Shown in pieces: positions 40,155 through 50,590 of a DNA stretch of 64,000 nucleotides. A program made the position numbers and the translations under genes. Every line of letters begins with the position of its first letter. Within the stretch, counting starts at the first letter, position 1. The stretch is taken from assembly GCF_038096165.1 (NCBI RefSeq), contig NZ_CP151076.1, forward strand, positions 2,663,501-2,727,500, written 5' to 3'. This DNA is from Pseudomonas sp. G.S.17. GTDB taxonomy: Bacteria > Pseudomonadota > Gammaproteobacteria > Pseudomonadales > Pseudomonadaceae. The notes beneath the pieces are model-generated. The model did not search any database. It was given only the letters and a program-made list of their open reading frames with translations, and was not told the DNA's origin.

Positions 40155-42116
40155 TCAAACGCTACCGGCTTCCAGCTCCACCAGCACCGTCCCCTCGCTG
40201 ACCATCTCGCCTTCATTGCAATACAGCGCCGTAACCACACCAGCATGGGCGGCGCGGATGCTGTGTTCCATTTTCATGGCCTCCAGCACCACCAATTGAG
40301 TGCCGGCTTCAACTCGCTCACCCACTTCTACCAACACCCGAACGATGCTGCCGTTCATGGGCGCGGTCAGGCCACCTTGCGGGCCATGGCTGGATTCGGC
40401 CTCGGCAATCGGGTCCAGGCGCTTGATGGCGTGCACTTCGCCCTGCCATTGCAGATACAGCGTGTCGCCGCGTCGCAAGGCCAGATGCTTGCGGGTTATT
40501 CCATCCGTGACGACTTGCAGCTGTTCGCCAGTCCGCCGCGCGAGCAATGTATCGGCGTTGCGCAACTTGATGACATGCTGCTGGCCATTGCAGCTCAGGT
40601 GCAGGTCAATTTCACTGGGTAGCCCCAGACGCAGCCCGTTATTGGCGGCCCACGGCGAATGAGCGTCATCCCGATTAATGCGAGCCGTCGTGCTCTGGCT
40701 GAACGCCTCGGCAGCGGCCTGCCAGAACTCAGCGGACAATTCGGCAGGCGTGGGCAGCAGCTGTGCCTGATAGCGCGGGATGAAATCGGTATCCAGTTCC
40801 GTTGTGGCAAAAGCCGGATGGCCAACGATGCGCCGCAGGAAGGGCAAATTGGTCTTGACCCCGCCAACCACGAACTCATCGAGCATGGACAGCAGTCGCA
40901 GGCGTGCCTCTTCGCGGGTTTCCCCCCAGGCAATCAACTTGGCAAGCATCGGATCGTAGAATGGCGAAACGCTGTCGCTTTCGCTGACGCCGCTGTCGAC
41001 CCGTTTGCCATGGCCCAGTGAACACTCCCGATACAATTGCAGCGTCCCGGTCGAGGGCAGGAAGTCGTGATCAGGGTCTTCAGCGTAGAGGCGAACCTCA
41101 ATCGCATGGCCGTTACGCAGCACTTGTTCCTGAGAAACGGGCAGGGCCTCGCCCTGGGCGATCCGAATCTGCCATTCGACCAGATCCACGCCGGTAATAA
41201 GCTCGGTGACCGGATGTTCGACTTGCAGGCGCGTGTTCATCTCCATGAAGAAGAATTCGCCCCGGGAATCGAGCAGGAACTCCACCGTCCCCGCGCCGAC
41301 GTAACCAATAGTTTGCGCTGCGCGGACAGCCGCTTCGCCCATGGTCTGGCGCAGTTGCGTGCTGAGGCCCGGTGCCGGTGCCTCTTCGACGACCTTCTGA
41401 TGACGCCGTTGAATCGAGCAGTCGCGATCATGCAGATAAATGCAGTGCCCCTGCCGATCAGCGAACACCTGTATTTCCACATGACGCGGTTTGAGCAGGT
41501 ATTTCTCCACCAGCATGCGTGAGTCGCCGAAGGACGCCAGAGCTTCGCGTTGCCCGGAGGCCAGGGCTTCAGCCATTTCCCCGGGCCGTTCGACGACCTT
41601 CATGCCTTTCCCACCACCGCCCGCTGTCGCCTTGAGCAAGACCGGATAACCGATGCGCTGGGCCGCGTCGAGAAAGGTTGCAACATCCTGTGCCTGGCCG
41701 TGATAACCCGGCACCAGCGGCACGCCTGCGTCTTCCATCAGGGCCTTGGCCGCAGCCTTGCTGCCCATGGCATCAATGGCCGAGGCGGGTGGGCCGAGGA
41801 AAATCAGCCCTACCGCTTCAATGGCTCGGGCGAAATCGGCGTTTTCAGATAAAAAGCCGTAGCCCGGATGAATGGCCTGGGCGCCGCTGGATCTGGCCGC
41901 ATCGATCAGCTTGTCGATCAGCAGGTAACTGTCGGCGGCTTTACTGCCGCCCAGATCGACACAGATATCGGCTTCGCGACTGTGCCGTGCATCGCGATCC
42001 ACTGCGCTGTGTACGGCGACGGTGGTCAAGCCCATTTTTTTCGCCGAGCGCATGATCCGGCAGGCGATTTCGCCCCGATTGGCAACGAGCAACGTAGTCA
42101 GTTTCGGGACGCTCAT
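40155..42116 (-). CDS. liuD: 3-methylcrotonyl-CoA carboxylase / geranyl-CoA-like biotin subunit (LiuD)
   Basis: 653 residues from the ATG at 42116. The biotin carboxylase part (VANRGEIACRIMRSAKKMG, ATAGGGGKGMKVV, MEMNTRLQVEHPVTELITGVDLV) is followed by a biotin carrier domain with Lys615 in EAMKMEH. It is the alpha subunit that carboxylates biotin with ATP and bicarbonate. Last gene of liuABCD; it overlaps liuC by 4 bases. Substrate assignment (3-methylcrotonyl-CoA) comes from the operon. Confidence 0.93.
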   Translation of the reverse strand: MSVPKLTTLLVANRGEIACRIMRSAKKMGLTTVAVHSAVDRDARHSREADICVDLGGSKAADSYLLIDKLIDAARSSGAQAIHPGYGFLSENADFARAIEAVGLIFLGPPASAIDAMGSKAAAKALMEDAGVPLVPGYHGQAQDVATFLDAAQRIGYPVLLKATAGGGGKGMKVVERPGEMAEALASGQREALASFGDSRMLVEKYLLKPRHVEIQVFADRQGHCIYLHDRDCSIQRRHQKVVEEAPAPGLSTQLRQTMGEAAVRAAQTIGYVGAGTVEFLLDSRGEFFFMEMNTRLQVEHPVTELITGVDLVEWQIRIAQGEALPVSQEQVLRNGHAIEVRLYAEDPDHDFLPSTGTLQLYRECSLGHGKRVDSGVSESDSVSPFYDPMLAKLIAWGETREEARLRLLSMLDEFVVGGVKTNLPFLRRIVGHPAFATTELDTDFIPRYQAQLLPTPAELSAEFWQAAAEAFSQSTTARINRDDAHSPWAANNGLRLGLPSEIDLHLSCNGQQHVIKLRNADTLLARRTGEQLQVVTDGITRKHLALRRGDTLYLQWQGEVHAIKRLDPIAEAESSHGPQGGLTAPMNGSIVRVLVEVGERVEAGTQLVVLEAMKMEHSIRAAHAGVVTALYCNEGEMVSEGTVLVELEAGSV

Positions 42117-42937
42117 GAACGTGGCTCCTTGTGGTTGTCGGCCACGGCGGCCTGCCAGCCGGGCGTACGCTTTTCCAGAAACGCGCGCAGACCTTCCTGG
42201 CCCTCGGCGCTGATGCGGATTCGGGCGATAGCGTTCTCGCAATAGCGGCGCAGCCCGGGGCTCAGCTCGCCATTGCCGACTTCCCGCAGCAAGTCCTTGC
42301 TGGCGCGCATGGCCAGCGGGCTGTTGAGCAGCAGATTGTCGATCCACTGTTCGACGTAATGTTCCAGTTCGCTGGCGGGATAACACTCGGCAAGCAGGCC
42401 GATCTGCTGCGCTCTTGCGCCGCTGAACCGCTCAGCGGTCAAGGCATAACGTCGGGTTGCACGTTCGCCGATGGCCTGCACCACGAATGGGCTGATCACC
42501 GCCGGAGCGAGGCCGATACGTACCTCCGACAGGCAAAACTGTGCATCCTCGGCACCAATGGCCATGTCGCAGCAGCTGATCAAGCCTAAAGCACCGCCGA
42601 ATGCCGCGCCTTGCACCACTGCCAGGGCGGGGATTTTCAGCTTGGCCAGGTTGTACATCAGTTCGGCAAGTTCCCGAGCGTCGTCCAGATTGGTGTTGTA
42701 ATCCAGATTCGCCGATTGCTGCATCCAGGCCAGATCGGCACCGGCGCTGAAATGTTTGCCGCGCCCGCGAATCAGCAGGAAACGCAGGCTGGCGTCGCCT
42801 TGCACCTGATCCAGCGCGAGAATCAGCTCGCGAATCATCTGGGCATTGAAGGCATTGTTTTTCTCCGGACGGTTCAGCCACAAAGTGGCGAAGCCGCGCG
42901 GGTCACGGTGGACTTCTACAGTATGAAAATCAGTCAT
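42113..42937 (-). CDS. liuC: 3-methylglutaconyl-CoA hydratase (LiuC)
   Basis: 274 residues from the ATG at 42937 (AAGGA, 6-base spacing; the ATG at 42943 has no room for a site). It is a crotonase-fold protein with FSAGADLAWMQ and GAAFGGALGLISCCDMAIG for the oxyanion hole. Between the two carboxylase subunit genes it is the hydratase of leucine breakdown. Confidence 0.92.
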   Translation of the reverse strand: MTDFHTVEVHRDPRGFATLWLNRPEKNNAFNAQMIRELILALDQVQGDASLRFLLIRGRGKHFSAGADLAWMQQSANLDYNTNLDDARELAELMYNLAKLKIPALAVVQGAAFGGALGLISCCDMAIGAEDAQFCLSEVRIGLAPAVISPFVVQAIGERATRRYALTAERFSGARAQQIGLLAECYPASELEHYVEQWIDNLLLNSPLAMRASKDLLREVGNGELSPGLRRYCENAIARIRISAEGQEGLRAFLEKRTPGWQAAVADNHKEPRS

Positions 42938-42962
42938 GGTCATTCCTTGGGCGCGCACCGGC

Positions 42963-44570
42963 TTACATGCGGAACAGGCCGAATGTGGTGGGCTCGATGG
43001 GGGCGTTCAGCGCGGCGGACAGCGCCAGGGCGAGAACATCCCGGGTCTGGGCCGGGTCGATGACGCCGTCGTCCCACAAGCGAGCGCTTGAGTAGTACGG
43101 ATGCCCCTGATGCTCGTACTGATCGAGAATCGGCTGCTTGATCTCGGCTTCCTGGGCGGCTGTGAACGTTTCGCCGCTACGTTGCGCCTGTTCGCGCTTG
43201 ACCTGTACCAGCACGCCAGCGGCTTGCTCGCCACCCATGACGCCGATGCGGGCGTTGGGCCACATCCACAGAAAGCGCGGGTCGTAAGCGCGACCGCACA
43301 TGCCGTAATTCCCGGCACCGAAGCTGCCGCCGATGATCACCGTGAACTTCGGCACCCTGGCGCAAGCCACAGCGGTCACCAGTTTGGCGCCATGCTTGGC
43401 GATGCCGCCGGCTTCGTATTTCTGGCCCACCATGAAACCGGTGATGTTTTGCAGAAACAGCAAGGGAATGCCGCGCTGACAGGCCAGCTCGATGAAGTGC
43501 GCGCCTTTTTGTGCAGATTCGGCGAACAAAATGCCGTTGTTGGCCAGAATCGCGATGGGGTAGCCATGCAGGCGAGCGAAACCACACACCAATGTCGTGC
43601 CGAACAGCGCCTTGAACTCATCGAACTGCGAACCATCCACCAACCGGGCGATGACTTCCCGCACATCGAAAGGCTGTTTGGCGTCGGCAGGAATCACCCC
43701 ATACAGCTCTTCGCTGGCGTACAGCGGGGCGATGGGAGCAATCGCTTCGAGTTGCCCTTGTTTGCGCCAGTTGAGGTTGGCGACACAGCGACGCGCCAGT
43801 TCCAGCGCATGCTCGTCGTTCTCGGCATAGTGATCGGCCACCCCGGAGGTGCGGCAATGCACGTCGGCTCCGCCAAGGTCTTCAGCGCTGACCACTTCGC
43901 CCGTGGCCGCCTTGACCAGCGGCGGACCGGCGAGAAAAATCGTCGCTTGCTGGCGAACCATGATGGCTTCGTCGGCCATGGCCGGCACGTAGGCGCCGCC
44001 CGCCGTGCAGGAGCCCATGACCACGGCGATCTGCGGGATGCCCTGAGCACTCATGTTGGCCTGGTTGAAAAATATCCGACCGAAGTGCTCGCGGTCCGGG
44101 AACACTTCATCCTGCCTTGGCAGGTTGGCGCCGCCCGAATCCACCAGATAGATGCACGGCAGGCGATTCTGCTGGGCGATGGTCTGCGCGCGCAGGTGTT
44201 TCTTCACCGTGAGCGGGTAGTACGAACCGCCTTTTACCGTGGCATCGTTGGCGATGATCATGCATTCGACGCCTTCGATCCGGCCGATACCTGCAATCAC
44301 CCCGGCTGCCGGGACATCTTCGTCATAAACCTCGAAAGCGGCGAGCTGGCCGATTTCAAGAAATGGCGATCCGCTGTCGAGCAGGCGATTGATACGCTCC
44401 CGAGGCAGCAGTTTGCCCCGCGAGGCGTGGCGTTCCTGAGCTTTGGCGCCGCCGCCTTGCTGGATTTTCTCCAGCAACTGCCGCAAGCCGTGGACGTGCT
44501 CCAGCATTGCGACGCTATTAACTGAAAAAACCGGCGAGCGGGTGTTGATCTGGCTATGCAAAATGGCCAT
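42963..44570 (-). CDS. liuB: 3-methylcrotonyl-CoA carboxylase beta subunit (LiuB)
   Basis: 535 residues, the standard carboxyltransferase length. The acyl-CoA-binding half ([35 protein letters not shown]) and carboxybiotin-binding half ([41 protein letters not shown]) match MCC beta subunits. Pairs with LiuD to form the biotin-dependent complex. Confidence 0.95.
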   Translation of the reverse strand: MAILHSQINTRSPVFSVNSVAMLEHVHGLRQLLEKIQQGGGAKAQERHASRGKLLPRERINRLLDSGSPFLEIGQLAAFEVYDEDVPAAGVIAGIGRIEGVECMIIANDATVKGGSYYPLTVKKHLRAQTIAQQNRLPCIYLVDSGGANLPRQDEVFPDREHFGRIFFNQANMSAQGIPQIAVVMGSCTAGGAYVPAMADEAIMVRQQATIFLAGPPLVKAATGEVVSAEDLGGADVHCRTSGVADHYAENDEHALELARRCVANLNWRKQGQLEAIAPIAPLYASEELYGVIPADAKQPFDVREVIARLVDGSQFDEFKALFGTTLVCGFARLHGYPIAILANNGILFAESAQKGAHFIELACQRGIPLLFLQNITGFMVGQKYEAGGIAKHGAKLVTAVACARVPKFTVIIGGSFGAGNYGMCGRAYDPRFLWMWPNARIGVMGGEQAAGVLVQVKREQAQRSGETFTAAQEAEIKQPILDQYEHQGHPYYSSARLWDDGVIDPAQTRDVLALALSAALNAPIEPTTFGLFRM

Positions 44571-44636
44571 CAGTTACTCCCTGAATGCTGTGGTCCGCAG
44601 AGCGGCAGGATCTTGTCTTGCCGCTTGCAACTGCTC

Positions 44637-45800
44637 TTATTTCGTCTCATTGAACAATTCGCGCCCAATTAGCATTCGGCGAATTTCACTGGTGCCCGCG
44701 CCGATCTCATACAACTTGGCATCACGTAACAGCCGCCCGGCCGGGAATTCATTGATGTAGCCGTTGCCGCCCAGAATCTGGATGGTGTCCAGGGCCATCT
44801 GCGTCGCGCGTTCGGCGCTGTACAGAATCACCCCGGCGGCGTCCTTGCGGGTGGTTTCGCCACGCTCGCAGGCCTGGGCCACGGCATAAAGATAAGCGCG
44901 ACTGGCGTTCAGTTGCGTATACATATCTGCCACCTTGCCCTGAATCAGCTGGAATTCGCCGATACTCTGGCCGAATTGCTTGCGGTCATGGATGTACGGA
45001 ACCACGACGTCCATGCAAGCCTGCATGATTCCGGTCGGGCCACCCGAAAGCACCACGCGCTCGTAATCCAGGCCGCTCATCAGCACTTTCACCCCGCCGT
45101 CCAGCGCGCCGAGCAGGTTTTCTTCCGGCACCTCGACGTCATCGAAAAACAGCTCGCAGGTGTTCGAGCCGCGCATGCCGAGCTTGTCGAACTTGTTGCT
45201 GCGGGAAAATCCCTTCCAGTCGCGCTCGACAATAAACGCGCTGATGCCGTGCGCAGCCTTTTCCGGGCTGGTCTTGGCGTAGATCACATAGGTGTTGGCA
45301 TCCGGGCCGTTGGTGATCCAGGTCTTGCTGCCATTGAGCACGAACCGGTCACCCCGCTTGTCGGCCCGCAGGCGCATGGAAACCACGTCAGAACCGGCAT
45401 TTGGCTCGCTCATGGCCAGGGCGCCAACGTGCTCGCCGCTGATGAGTTTGGGCAGGTATCTGGCTTTCTGCGCCGGGTTGCCGTTGCGGTTGATCTGGTT
45501 GACGCACAGATTGGAGTGCGCGCCATAGGACAAGGCCACCGACGCCGAACCACGGCTGATTTCTTCCATCGCCACCACATGGGCCAGATAACCCAGGCCC
45601 GCGCCGCCATATTCTTCGTCGACGGTGACGCCCAACAGGCCCATTTCGCCAAACTTGCGCCACAAGTCAGCCGGGAACAGGTTGTCTTTATCGATTTGCG
45701 CCGCTCGCGGGGCGATTTCGGCTGCGACGAAGGACTGGACCTGATCACGCAGCATGTCGATGGTTTCGCCCAGGGCGAAATTCAGGCTTGGGTAACTCAT
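44637..45800 (-). CDS. liuA: Isovaleryl-CoA dehydrogenase (LiuA)
   Basis: 387 residues of acyl-CoA dehydrogenase type. It shows [18 protein letters not shown] (FAD/acyl-CoA region), [23 protein letters not shown] with the Glu position characteristic of isovaleryl-CoA dehydrogenase, and the closing [45 protein letters not shown]-dependent, first committed step of leucine catabolism. A LiuR-type palindrome sits upstream in a MerR-style promoter. Confidence 0.95.
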   Translation of the reverse strand: MSYPSLNFALGETIDMLRDQVQSFVAAEIAPRAAQIDKDNLFPADLWRKFGEMGLLGVTVDEEYGGAGLGYLAHVVAMEEISRGSASVALSYGAHSNLCVNQINRNGNPAQKARYLPKLISGEHVGALAMSEPNAGSDVVSMRLRADKRGDRFVLNGSKTWITNGPDANTYVIYAKTSPEKAAHGISAFIVERDWKGFSRSNKFDKLGMRGSNTCELFFDDVEVPEENLLGALDGGVKVLMSGLDYERVVLSGGPTGIMQACMDVVVPYIHDRKQFGQSIGEFQLIQGKVADMYTQLNASRAYLYAVAQACERGETTRKDAAGVILYSAERATQMALDTIQILGGNGYINEFPAGRLLRDAKLYEIGAGTSEIRRMLIGRELFNETK

Positions 45801-45834
45801 GGGTAGCGTTCCTTTATTGTTGTTGGGTGGGTCG

Positions 45835-45865
45835 CTATGACCTTTACGTTAACGTAAGCCTGCAA
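45835..45865 (-). promoter_or_regulatory. LiuR operator / MerR-type promoter of liuA
   Basis: The perfect 14-base palindrome TTACGTTAACGTAA (45844-45857) lies within a 19-base spacer between TTGCAG (-35, 45860-45865) and TCATAG (-10, 45835-45840) read on the minus strand. Operator inside an over-long spacer is the MerR-family design. The palindrome core recurs upstream of liuR. Confidence 0.7.
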
Positions 45866-45950
45866 CTGAAGAGTGTCAAATGCGGAATGACTGCATCGGA
45901 TAGAGGGCGAGGCGGGAAGGGGATGACAGGTGCAAAAGCCAGAAAGCACG

Positions 45951-45980
45951 AAGGGGAGCCTAAGCTCCCCTTCAAGTTAT
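45951..45980. terminator. Stem-loop near the end of the frameshifted small gene
   Basis: AAGGGGAGC/GCTCCCCTT (9 perfect pairs, 4-base loop). It lies 18 bases after the minus-strand stop at 45991. The T-rich tail is better on the plus side (CAAGTTATTTTT) than on the minus side, so direction is uncertain. Confidence 0.5.
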
Positions 45981-45990
45981 TTTTGCATGC

Positions 45991-46307
45991 TCATTTTTTA
46001 TTTTCGGCTGGCCTATTGTTGTTTTTGGCGACCTGGCCTTGACTGCTTTTTTTGAGCGATCCCCATGCGGGATCAAGAGCAAACGTATTTTTTTGAGCGC
46101 TGATGCTGCTTTTATCAATCGATTCAACCAGTTCTGGAGCTACCTGAAGGTAGTTTTGTTGTTCTCTGTCTGGTTGTGAAGGCTCTGAAATCCAGAAGCT
46201 TCGAAAAGCGAATCCACTCCAAAAAAATCTGTTAGCTGCGTCTCTGTCCGTATTGTTCTTGTTATGTCAGAGCCGTTACGTATTGTTTTTATTGGGTTAC
46301 TGCACAT
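45991..46307 (-). pseudogene. AT-rich small gene of unknown function, probably frameshifted
   Basis: Reading from the ATG at 46307 gives MCSNPIKTIRNGSD ... QLTDFF, up to a run of seven T (46221-46227). Adding one T lets the frame continue as WSGFAFRSFWISEPSQPD ... to a TGA at 45991, giving about 105 residues. Without it, neither frame gives a complete protein: the downstream frame has no ATG, GTG or TTG start. The region 45860-46500 is much richer in A+T than its neighbours, suggesting acquisition. A sequencing error, a true frameshift or slippage on the T run are all possible. No homologue is recognised. Confidence 0.4.
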
Positions 46308-46505
46308 TTTATTCTTGTTGTACGTGAGATATAGCAGGACCCGTGCCAGTTTTGCCAAGTCCTTTAAATTCGGGGGTTGCGCAGAATTCGATGGCAGATG
46401 AGGCCGGAGAACTAATCGAAAACTGTTTCCGTGTTACCCGTTTGCGGCGTTTCGTCGCCGATGTTGCGGTGCGCAGGGTAACACTCTGTGACAAGTTGTC
46501 GCATG

Positions 46506-47405
46506 CTAGTCCGACAGACGTGCCTTCGCCACGCGCGAACCGGTTTCCCGCCCGAGCACCTGACAGATGCGCTGACCTGCGCTGATCAGTTTGTCCAGGT
46601 CTACTCCGGTGTCGATGCCAAGGCCATTGAGCATGTACAGCACATCCTCGGTGGCGACATTGCCGCTGGCACCTTTGGCATAAGGACAACCGCCCAGCCC
46701 GGCAATTGAGCTGTCGAACACCTCAATGCCTTCCAGCAGGCTCGCGTAGACATTGGCCAGCGCTTGTCCGTAGGTATCGTGAAAATGCCCGGCCAGTTTG
46801 CCTCGGGGGATTTGCCCTGCGACCACATCGATCAAGTCCCGGGTAGCCCCCGGTGTGCCGGTGCCGATGGTGTCGCCCAAGGAGATCTCGTAGCAGCCCA
46901 TGGCGAGCAGCTCGTTGGCGACTGCCGCAACCTGTTGCGGCGCCACCTTGCCTTCATAAGGGCAGCCGAGGACGCAGGACACATAACCGCGGACCTTGAT
47001 GCCATGCAGGCGCGCAGCCTCCATGATCGGCGCGAAACGTTCAAGGCTCTCGCTGATGGAACAGTTGATGTTGCGCTGGGAAAACGCTTCTGAAGCTGCG
47101 GCGAACACTGCGACTTCCTTCACGCCAGCGGCCAGCGCATCTTCGAAGCCTCGCCAGTTGGGCGCCAGTGCTGCGTAAGTGATGGCATCGTTGCGCTGGA
47201 TTTGCGCAAAGACCTCGGCGGAACCGGCCATTTGCGGCACCCATTTGGCCGAGACAAAAGCGCCGACTTCAATGTAGCTCAGGCCTGTCGCGGACAGATC
47301 GTCCACCAGACGAACCTTGTCCGCAACGCTGATGGGCTGCGCTTCATTCTGCAGGCCGTCGCGTGGGCCGACTTCTACCAGGCGTACTTTTTTAGGCAGC
47401 GACAT
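46506..47405 (-). CDS. liuE: Hydroxymethylglutaryl-CoA lyase (LiuE)
   Basis: 299 residues. A DRE-TIM type aldolase with VEVGPRDGLQNE at the N-terminus, the HFHDTYGQALANV metal-binding region and GLGGCPYAKGASGNVATEDVLYML with the catalytic Cys. It cleaves HMG-CoA to acetyl-CoA and acetoacetate, the last step of leucine breakdown. It follows liuR by 29 bases and is separated from liuA by 705 bases. In Pseudomonas aeruginosa liuE sits after liuD. Confidence 0.95.
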   Translation of the reverse strand: MSLPKKVRLVEVGPRDGLQNEAQPISVADKVRLVDDLSATGLSYIEVGAFVSAKWVPQMAGSAEVFAQIQRNDAITYAALAPNWRGFEDALAAGVKEVAVFAAASEAFSQRNINCSISESLERFAPIMEAARLHGIKVRGYVSCVLGCPYEGKVAPQQVAAVANELLAMGCYEISLGDTIGTGTPGATRDLIDVVAGQIPRGKLAGHFHDTYGQALANVYASLLEGIEVFDSSIAGLGGCPYAKGASGNVATEDVLYMLNGLGIDTGVDLDKLISAGQRICQVLGRETGSRVAKARLSD

Positions 47406-47434
47406 ACCGGTCTCCAGCTAGATTTTTTCGAGAT

Positions 47435-47836
47435 TTATTCGGTAATCAACTGATTTTCATCAATTTTACCCAAGGCAAGCTTGCAGCGTTCCTCGGCGGT
47501 ATCCAGCTCCAGCTGCATTTGCTGGATGTCCAGCAACTGCTGTTCAAGCTGACTGCGACGCTCGATGATTTTCTCCAGCATGGTGTGCAATTGCTTGCGG
47601 TTGCCGCCACTGGGATCGTAGAGCCCGATGAGATCCCGGCACTCAGCCAGGGAAAAGCCGATGCGTTTACCGCGCAGGATCAATTTCAGGGTGACCTTGT
47701 CACGAGCGGAATAGATGCGCTCCAGCCCCCGACGTTCCGGGGCCAGCATGCCTTGCTCTTCATAAAAGCGGATCGCCCGGGTGGTAATGTCCAGCTCGCG
47801 GGCGAGGTCGGAAATGCTATAGGTCTGGTTACTCAT
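47435..47836 (-). CDS. liuR: MerR-family regulator LiuR
   Basis: 133 residues. The N-terminal MerR helix-turn-helix (YSISDLARELDITTRAIRFYEEQGML, about 5-30) is followed by a dimerisation helix (about 80-125). It lacks metal-binding cysteines, fitting the LiuR group that senses leucine-pathway intermediates. Operon-leading position with liuE and matching palindromes before liuR and liuA support control of the whole pathway. Confidence 0.9.
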   Translation of the reverse strand: MSNQTYSISDLARELDITTRAIRFYEEQGMLAPERRGLERIYSARDKVTLKLILRGKRIGFSLAECRDLIGLYDPSGGNRKQLHTMLEKIIERRSQLEQQLLDIQQMQLELDTAEERCKLALGKIDENQLITE

Positions 47837-47872
47837 AAGAACGCTCGACGGGAAACGTAGGGCTAACCTACG

Positions 47873-47895
47873 GCTCAGTTAACGTTAACGTCAAG
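47873..47895 (-). promoter_or_regulatory. LiuR-type operator and promoter upstream of liuR
   Basis: On the minus strand TTGACGTTAACGTTAACTGAG lies 36-58 bases before the liuR start. The repeated GTTAAC core is shared with the palindrome before liuA, and a TTGACG -35 overlaps it. Autoregulation is inferred. Confidence 0.6.
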
Positions 47896-47965
47896 AGATC
47901 AAGCCGGCCGGTGAACCTGTCCAATCTCTAAATAGCACTAAGTTTTGAAATTTAAATTAAATAAA

Positions 47966-48916
47966 TCAGATAGTCGCATGACCAATATGAAGTTCTTTCG
48001 AGGTGTTTTCCTTCGCCGTGATGGTTTGACACAGTTCGATGATCTGCTCACGCATCCAGCGATTGGCCGGGTCCTGATCGGTGCTTTCGTGCCAATAGAG
48101 ATGAGTTTCTACCGACGGCACGTCATTGACCGGCAGTGCAACGTAATGGAGGTCGTGACGCCGGGCAAAGCGTTCGGGCACCGTCATGACCATGTCGGTT
48201 TGTTGCAGCACTTGCGACGCCATCAGGTAATGCTGCGAGCGCAGGGCAACCTTGCGCTGAATACCCATCTTCCCAAGCGCCAGATCGACATAACCGAGGC
48301 CACTGCGGCGGCTGGAAATATGGATATGCGTCAGCGATAAATAGTCTTCGAGCTTGAACATCTCTTTACCCGCCAGCGGATGGCCACGGCGCATGGCGCA
48401 GACATATTTGTCTTCCATGAGTTTGACGTGTCGCACTTGAGGATCTGTGTTCAAGGGTGCGTCAACCGCAAAATCAAGACGCCCGGCCGCCAGCTCCTTG
48501 GTGGTTTCCCGGCGTTTGGACAGGAAGCTTTCGATGGTGACATTAGGCGCCAGGCGCCGCAGCCGCTGGAACAGGGCGGGCAGCGTTACCGCTTCGGTCA
48601 GGTCGGTCATGCTGATGCGATAGTTCTTGTTGGCCTGCAGCGGGTTGAAAATGCGACTTTCCTGCACCGAAACCCTGAGCAGCGACAGCGCGTTACGTAC
48701 CGGGCCGATAATGTTCTGGGCCATGGGTGTCGGCACCATGCCCTGAGCAGTGCGCACAAACAGCGGGTCGTTGAAGGTTTCCCGAAGACGGGCCAGGGCA
48801 TTGGAAACCGCTGGTTGGGTAATGCCGACGATCTGCCCGGCGCGGGTCAGATTGGCTTCGGTATAGATCGCGTCAAATACGATGAATAGATTGAGATCGA
48901 CCTTGCTCAGGTTCAT
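47966..48916 (-). CDS. LysR-family regulator (NodD-like group)
   Basis: 316 residues. The helix-turn-helix at 6-65 (LFIVFDAIYTEANLTRAGQIVGITQPAVSNALARLRETF) is of the NodD/SyrM branch. The effector domain follows to about 300. It is divergent from an acyl-CoA dehydrogenase gene across 169 bases and probably controls it. Confidence 0.9.
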   Translation of the reverse strand: MNLSKVDLNLFIVFDAIYTEANLTRAGQIVGITQPAVSNALARLRETFNDPLFVRTAQGMVPTPMAQNIIGPVRNALSLLRVSVQESRIFNPLQANKNYRISMTDLTEAVTLPALFQRLRRLAPNVTIESFLSKRRETTKELAAGRLDFAVDAPLNTDPQVRHVKLMEDKYVCAMRRGHPLAGKEMFKLEDYLSLTHIHISSRRSGLGYVDLALGKMGIQRKVALRSQHYLMASQVLQQTDMVMTVPERFARRHDLHYVALPVNDVPSVETHLYWHESTDQDPANRWMREQIIELCQTITAKENTSKELHIGHATI

Positions 48917-49085
48917 TCGATGCGCCTCGTTACTGTTTTTGTTAGGTCGCGGCTCGCTGGCTGCTTGGCTCGACTATATATCGGTTATGAATGTTAATAC
49001 ACGCCGAGAATAGATTAGATAAATGTTGGTCGCTGGCCTAGCATCGGATTCATGACCAGATAACCTCATCAGAAGGTAGCTACCC

Positions 49086-50318
49086 ATGGATTTTGCGTAC
49101 TCATCGAAGGTTCAGGAATTGCGCGAACGCGTCACCGCGTTCATGGATGCCTATGTTTATCCCGCTGAACCGGTGTTCGAGCGTCAAGTCGCCGAAGGTG
49201 ACCGCTGGCAGCCCACTGCGATCATGGAAGAGCTCAAGGCCAAGGCCAAGGCTGAAGGTTTGTGGAACCTGTTTTTGCCTGAATCAGAATTGGGTGCGGG
49301 GCTGACCAACCTGGAATACGCACCGCTGGCTGAAATCATGGGCCGTTCCCTATTAGGCCCGGAACCCTTCAATTGCTCGGCGCCGGACACCGGCAACATG
49401 GAAGTGCTGGTGCGATACGCCAGCGAGGCGCAGAAAACCCAGTGGCTTGAACCGTTGTTGCGTGGGGAAATTCGTTCGGCATTTGCCATGACCGAACCCG
49501 ATGTCGCGTCTTCGGACGCCACCAATATGGCGGCCCGCGCTGAGCGGCAGGGCGATGAGTGGGTGATCAACGGCCGCAAATGGTGGACCTCCGGCGCCTG
49601 CGATCCGCGCTGCAAGATTCTGATCTTCATGGGCCTGAGCGATCCCGATGGCCCACGTCATCAGCAGCATTCGATGATCCTGGTGCCAACCGATACGCCC
49701 GGCGTGAAAATCGTGCGGCCGGTGCCGGTTTTTGGCTACGACGACGCGCCCCATGGCCATGCCGAAGTGCTGTTTGAAAACGTGCGAGTGCCTTATGAGA
49801 ACGTGCTGCTGGGCGATGGCCGGGGTTTTGAAATTGCCCAGGGTCGCCTTGGGCCGGGGCGTATTCACCATTGCATGCGTTCAATCGGTATGGCCGAGCG
49901 CGCGCTGGAGTTGATGTGCAAACGCGCGGTCAGTCGCGTGGCTTTCGGGCGTCCGCTGGCGCGTTTGGGCGGAAATGTCGACAAGATCGCCGATTCTCGA
50001 ATGGAAATCGACATGGCGCGGCTGCTGACGCTCAAGGCCGCGTACATGATGGACACCGTCGGCAACAAAGTCGCGAAAAGCGAGATTGCCCAAATCAAAG
50101 TGGTGGCGCCCAACGTTGCCTTGAAGGTGATTGATCGGGCTATTCAGATTCACGGCGGTGCCGGGGTTTCCAACGATTTCCCGCTGGCCTATATGTACGC
50201 CATGCAGCGCACCCTGCGCCTGGCAGACGGCCCGGACGAAGTCCATCGCGCGGCCATCGGCAAGTTTGAAATCGGTAAGTATGTGCCGCAGGCATACGCC
50301 AAAGAGCAAACACTGTAG
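49086..50318 (+). CDS. Acyl-CoA dehydrogenase family protein
   Basis: 410 residues with GAAGGTAG before the ATG. It has [39 protein letters not shown] in the FAD region and [43 protein letters not shown] at the end. This subgroup resembles the ACAD10/11 and AcdA-like enzymes acting on unusual acyl-CoAs. Catalytic base not assigned. It pairs with the divergent LysR gene. Substrate unknown. Confidence 0.9.
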   Translation: MDFAYSSKVQELRERVTAFMDAYVYPAEPVFERQVAEGDRWQPTAIMEELKAKAKAEGLWNLFLPESELGAGLTNLEYAPLAEIMGRSLLGPEPFNCSAPDTGNMEVLVRYASEAQKTQWLEPLLRGEIRSAFAMTEPDVASSDATNMAARAERQGDEWVINGRKWWTSGACDPRCKILIFMGLSDPDGPRHQQHSMILVPTDTPGVKIVRPVPVFGYDDAPHGHAEVLFENVRVPYENVLLGDGRGFEIAQGRLGPGRIHHCMRSIGMAERALELMCKRAVSRVAFGRPLARLGGNVDKIADSRMEIDMARLLTLKAAYMMDTVGNKVAKSEIAQIKVVAPNVALKVIDRAIQIHGGAGVSNDFPLAYMYAMQRTLRLADGPDEVHRAAIGKFEIGKYVPQAYAKEQTL

Positions 50319-50482
50319 GAACGAATTCATTCGCGAGGAGGCCGGGACAGGCTCCGACTGCACCGACGCCCTCCCGGATAAATCCGGTCCTACAGATCGG
50401 GCTGATTTCGAAAGCGTAGGAGCGAATTCATTCGCGAGGAGGCCGGGACAGGCTCCGATTCTCTCGCCGACTGCACCGACGC
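50315..50482. repeat. Imperfect direct repeat in the 50319-50590 intergenic region
   Basis: GTAGGA(A/G)CGAATTCATTCGCGAGGAG, then GCCGGGACAGGCTCCGA and CTGCACCGACGC, occur at 50315-50370 and again at 50415-50482; the second copy has a 10-base insertion. The start is a REP subtype with GAATTCATTCGCGAGG. This is the only structure seen in the gap; further REP fragments follow to 50575. Confidence 0.75.
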
Positions 50483-50590
50483 GAAGGCGTCAATTCAGCC
50501 AGCGAGATGTCGGCCGACAGACCCATTCGCGGGCAAGCCTCCAACAGAATCTGGATAAATCCAGTCCTGCGGTTGGGCGCAGCAACTGCG

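Noticed and set aside
46140..46358. 72-codon minus-strand frame read as a complete gene
   Set aside because: Its end after the T7 run looks like out-of-frame sequence, while another frame continues sensibly, so it is reported as part of a frameshifted gene instead.
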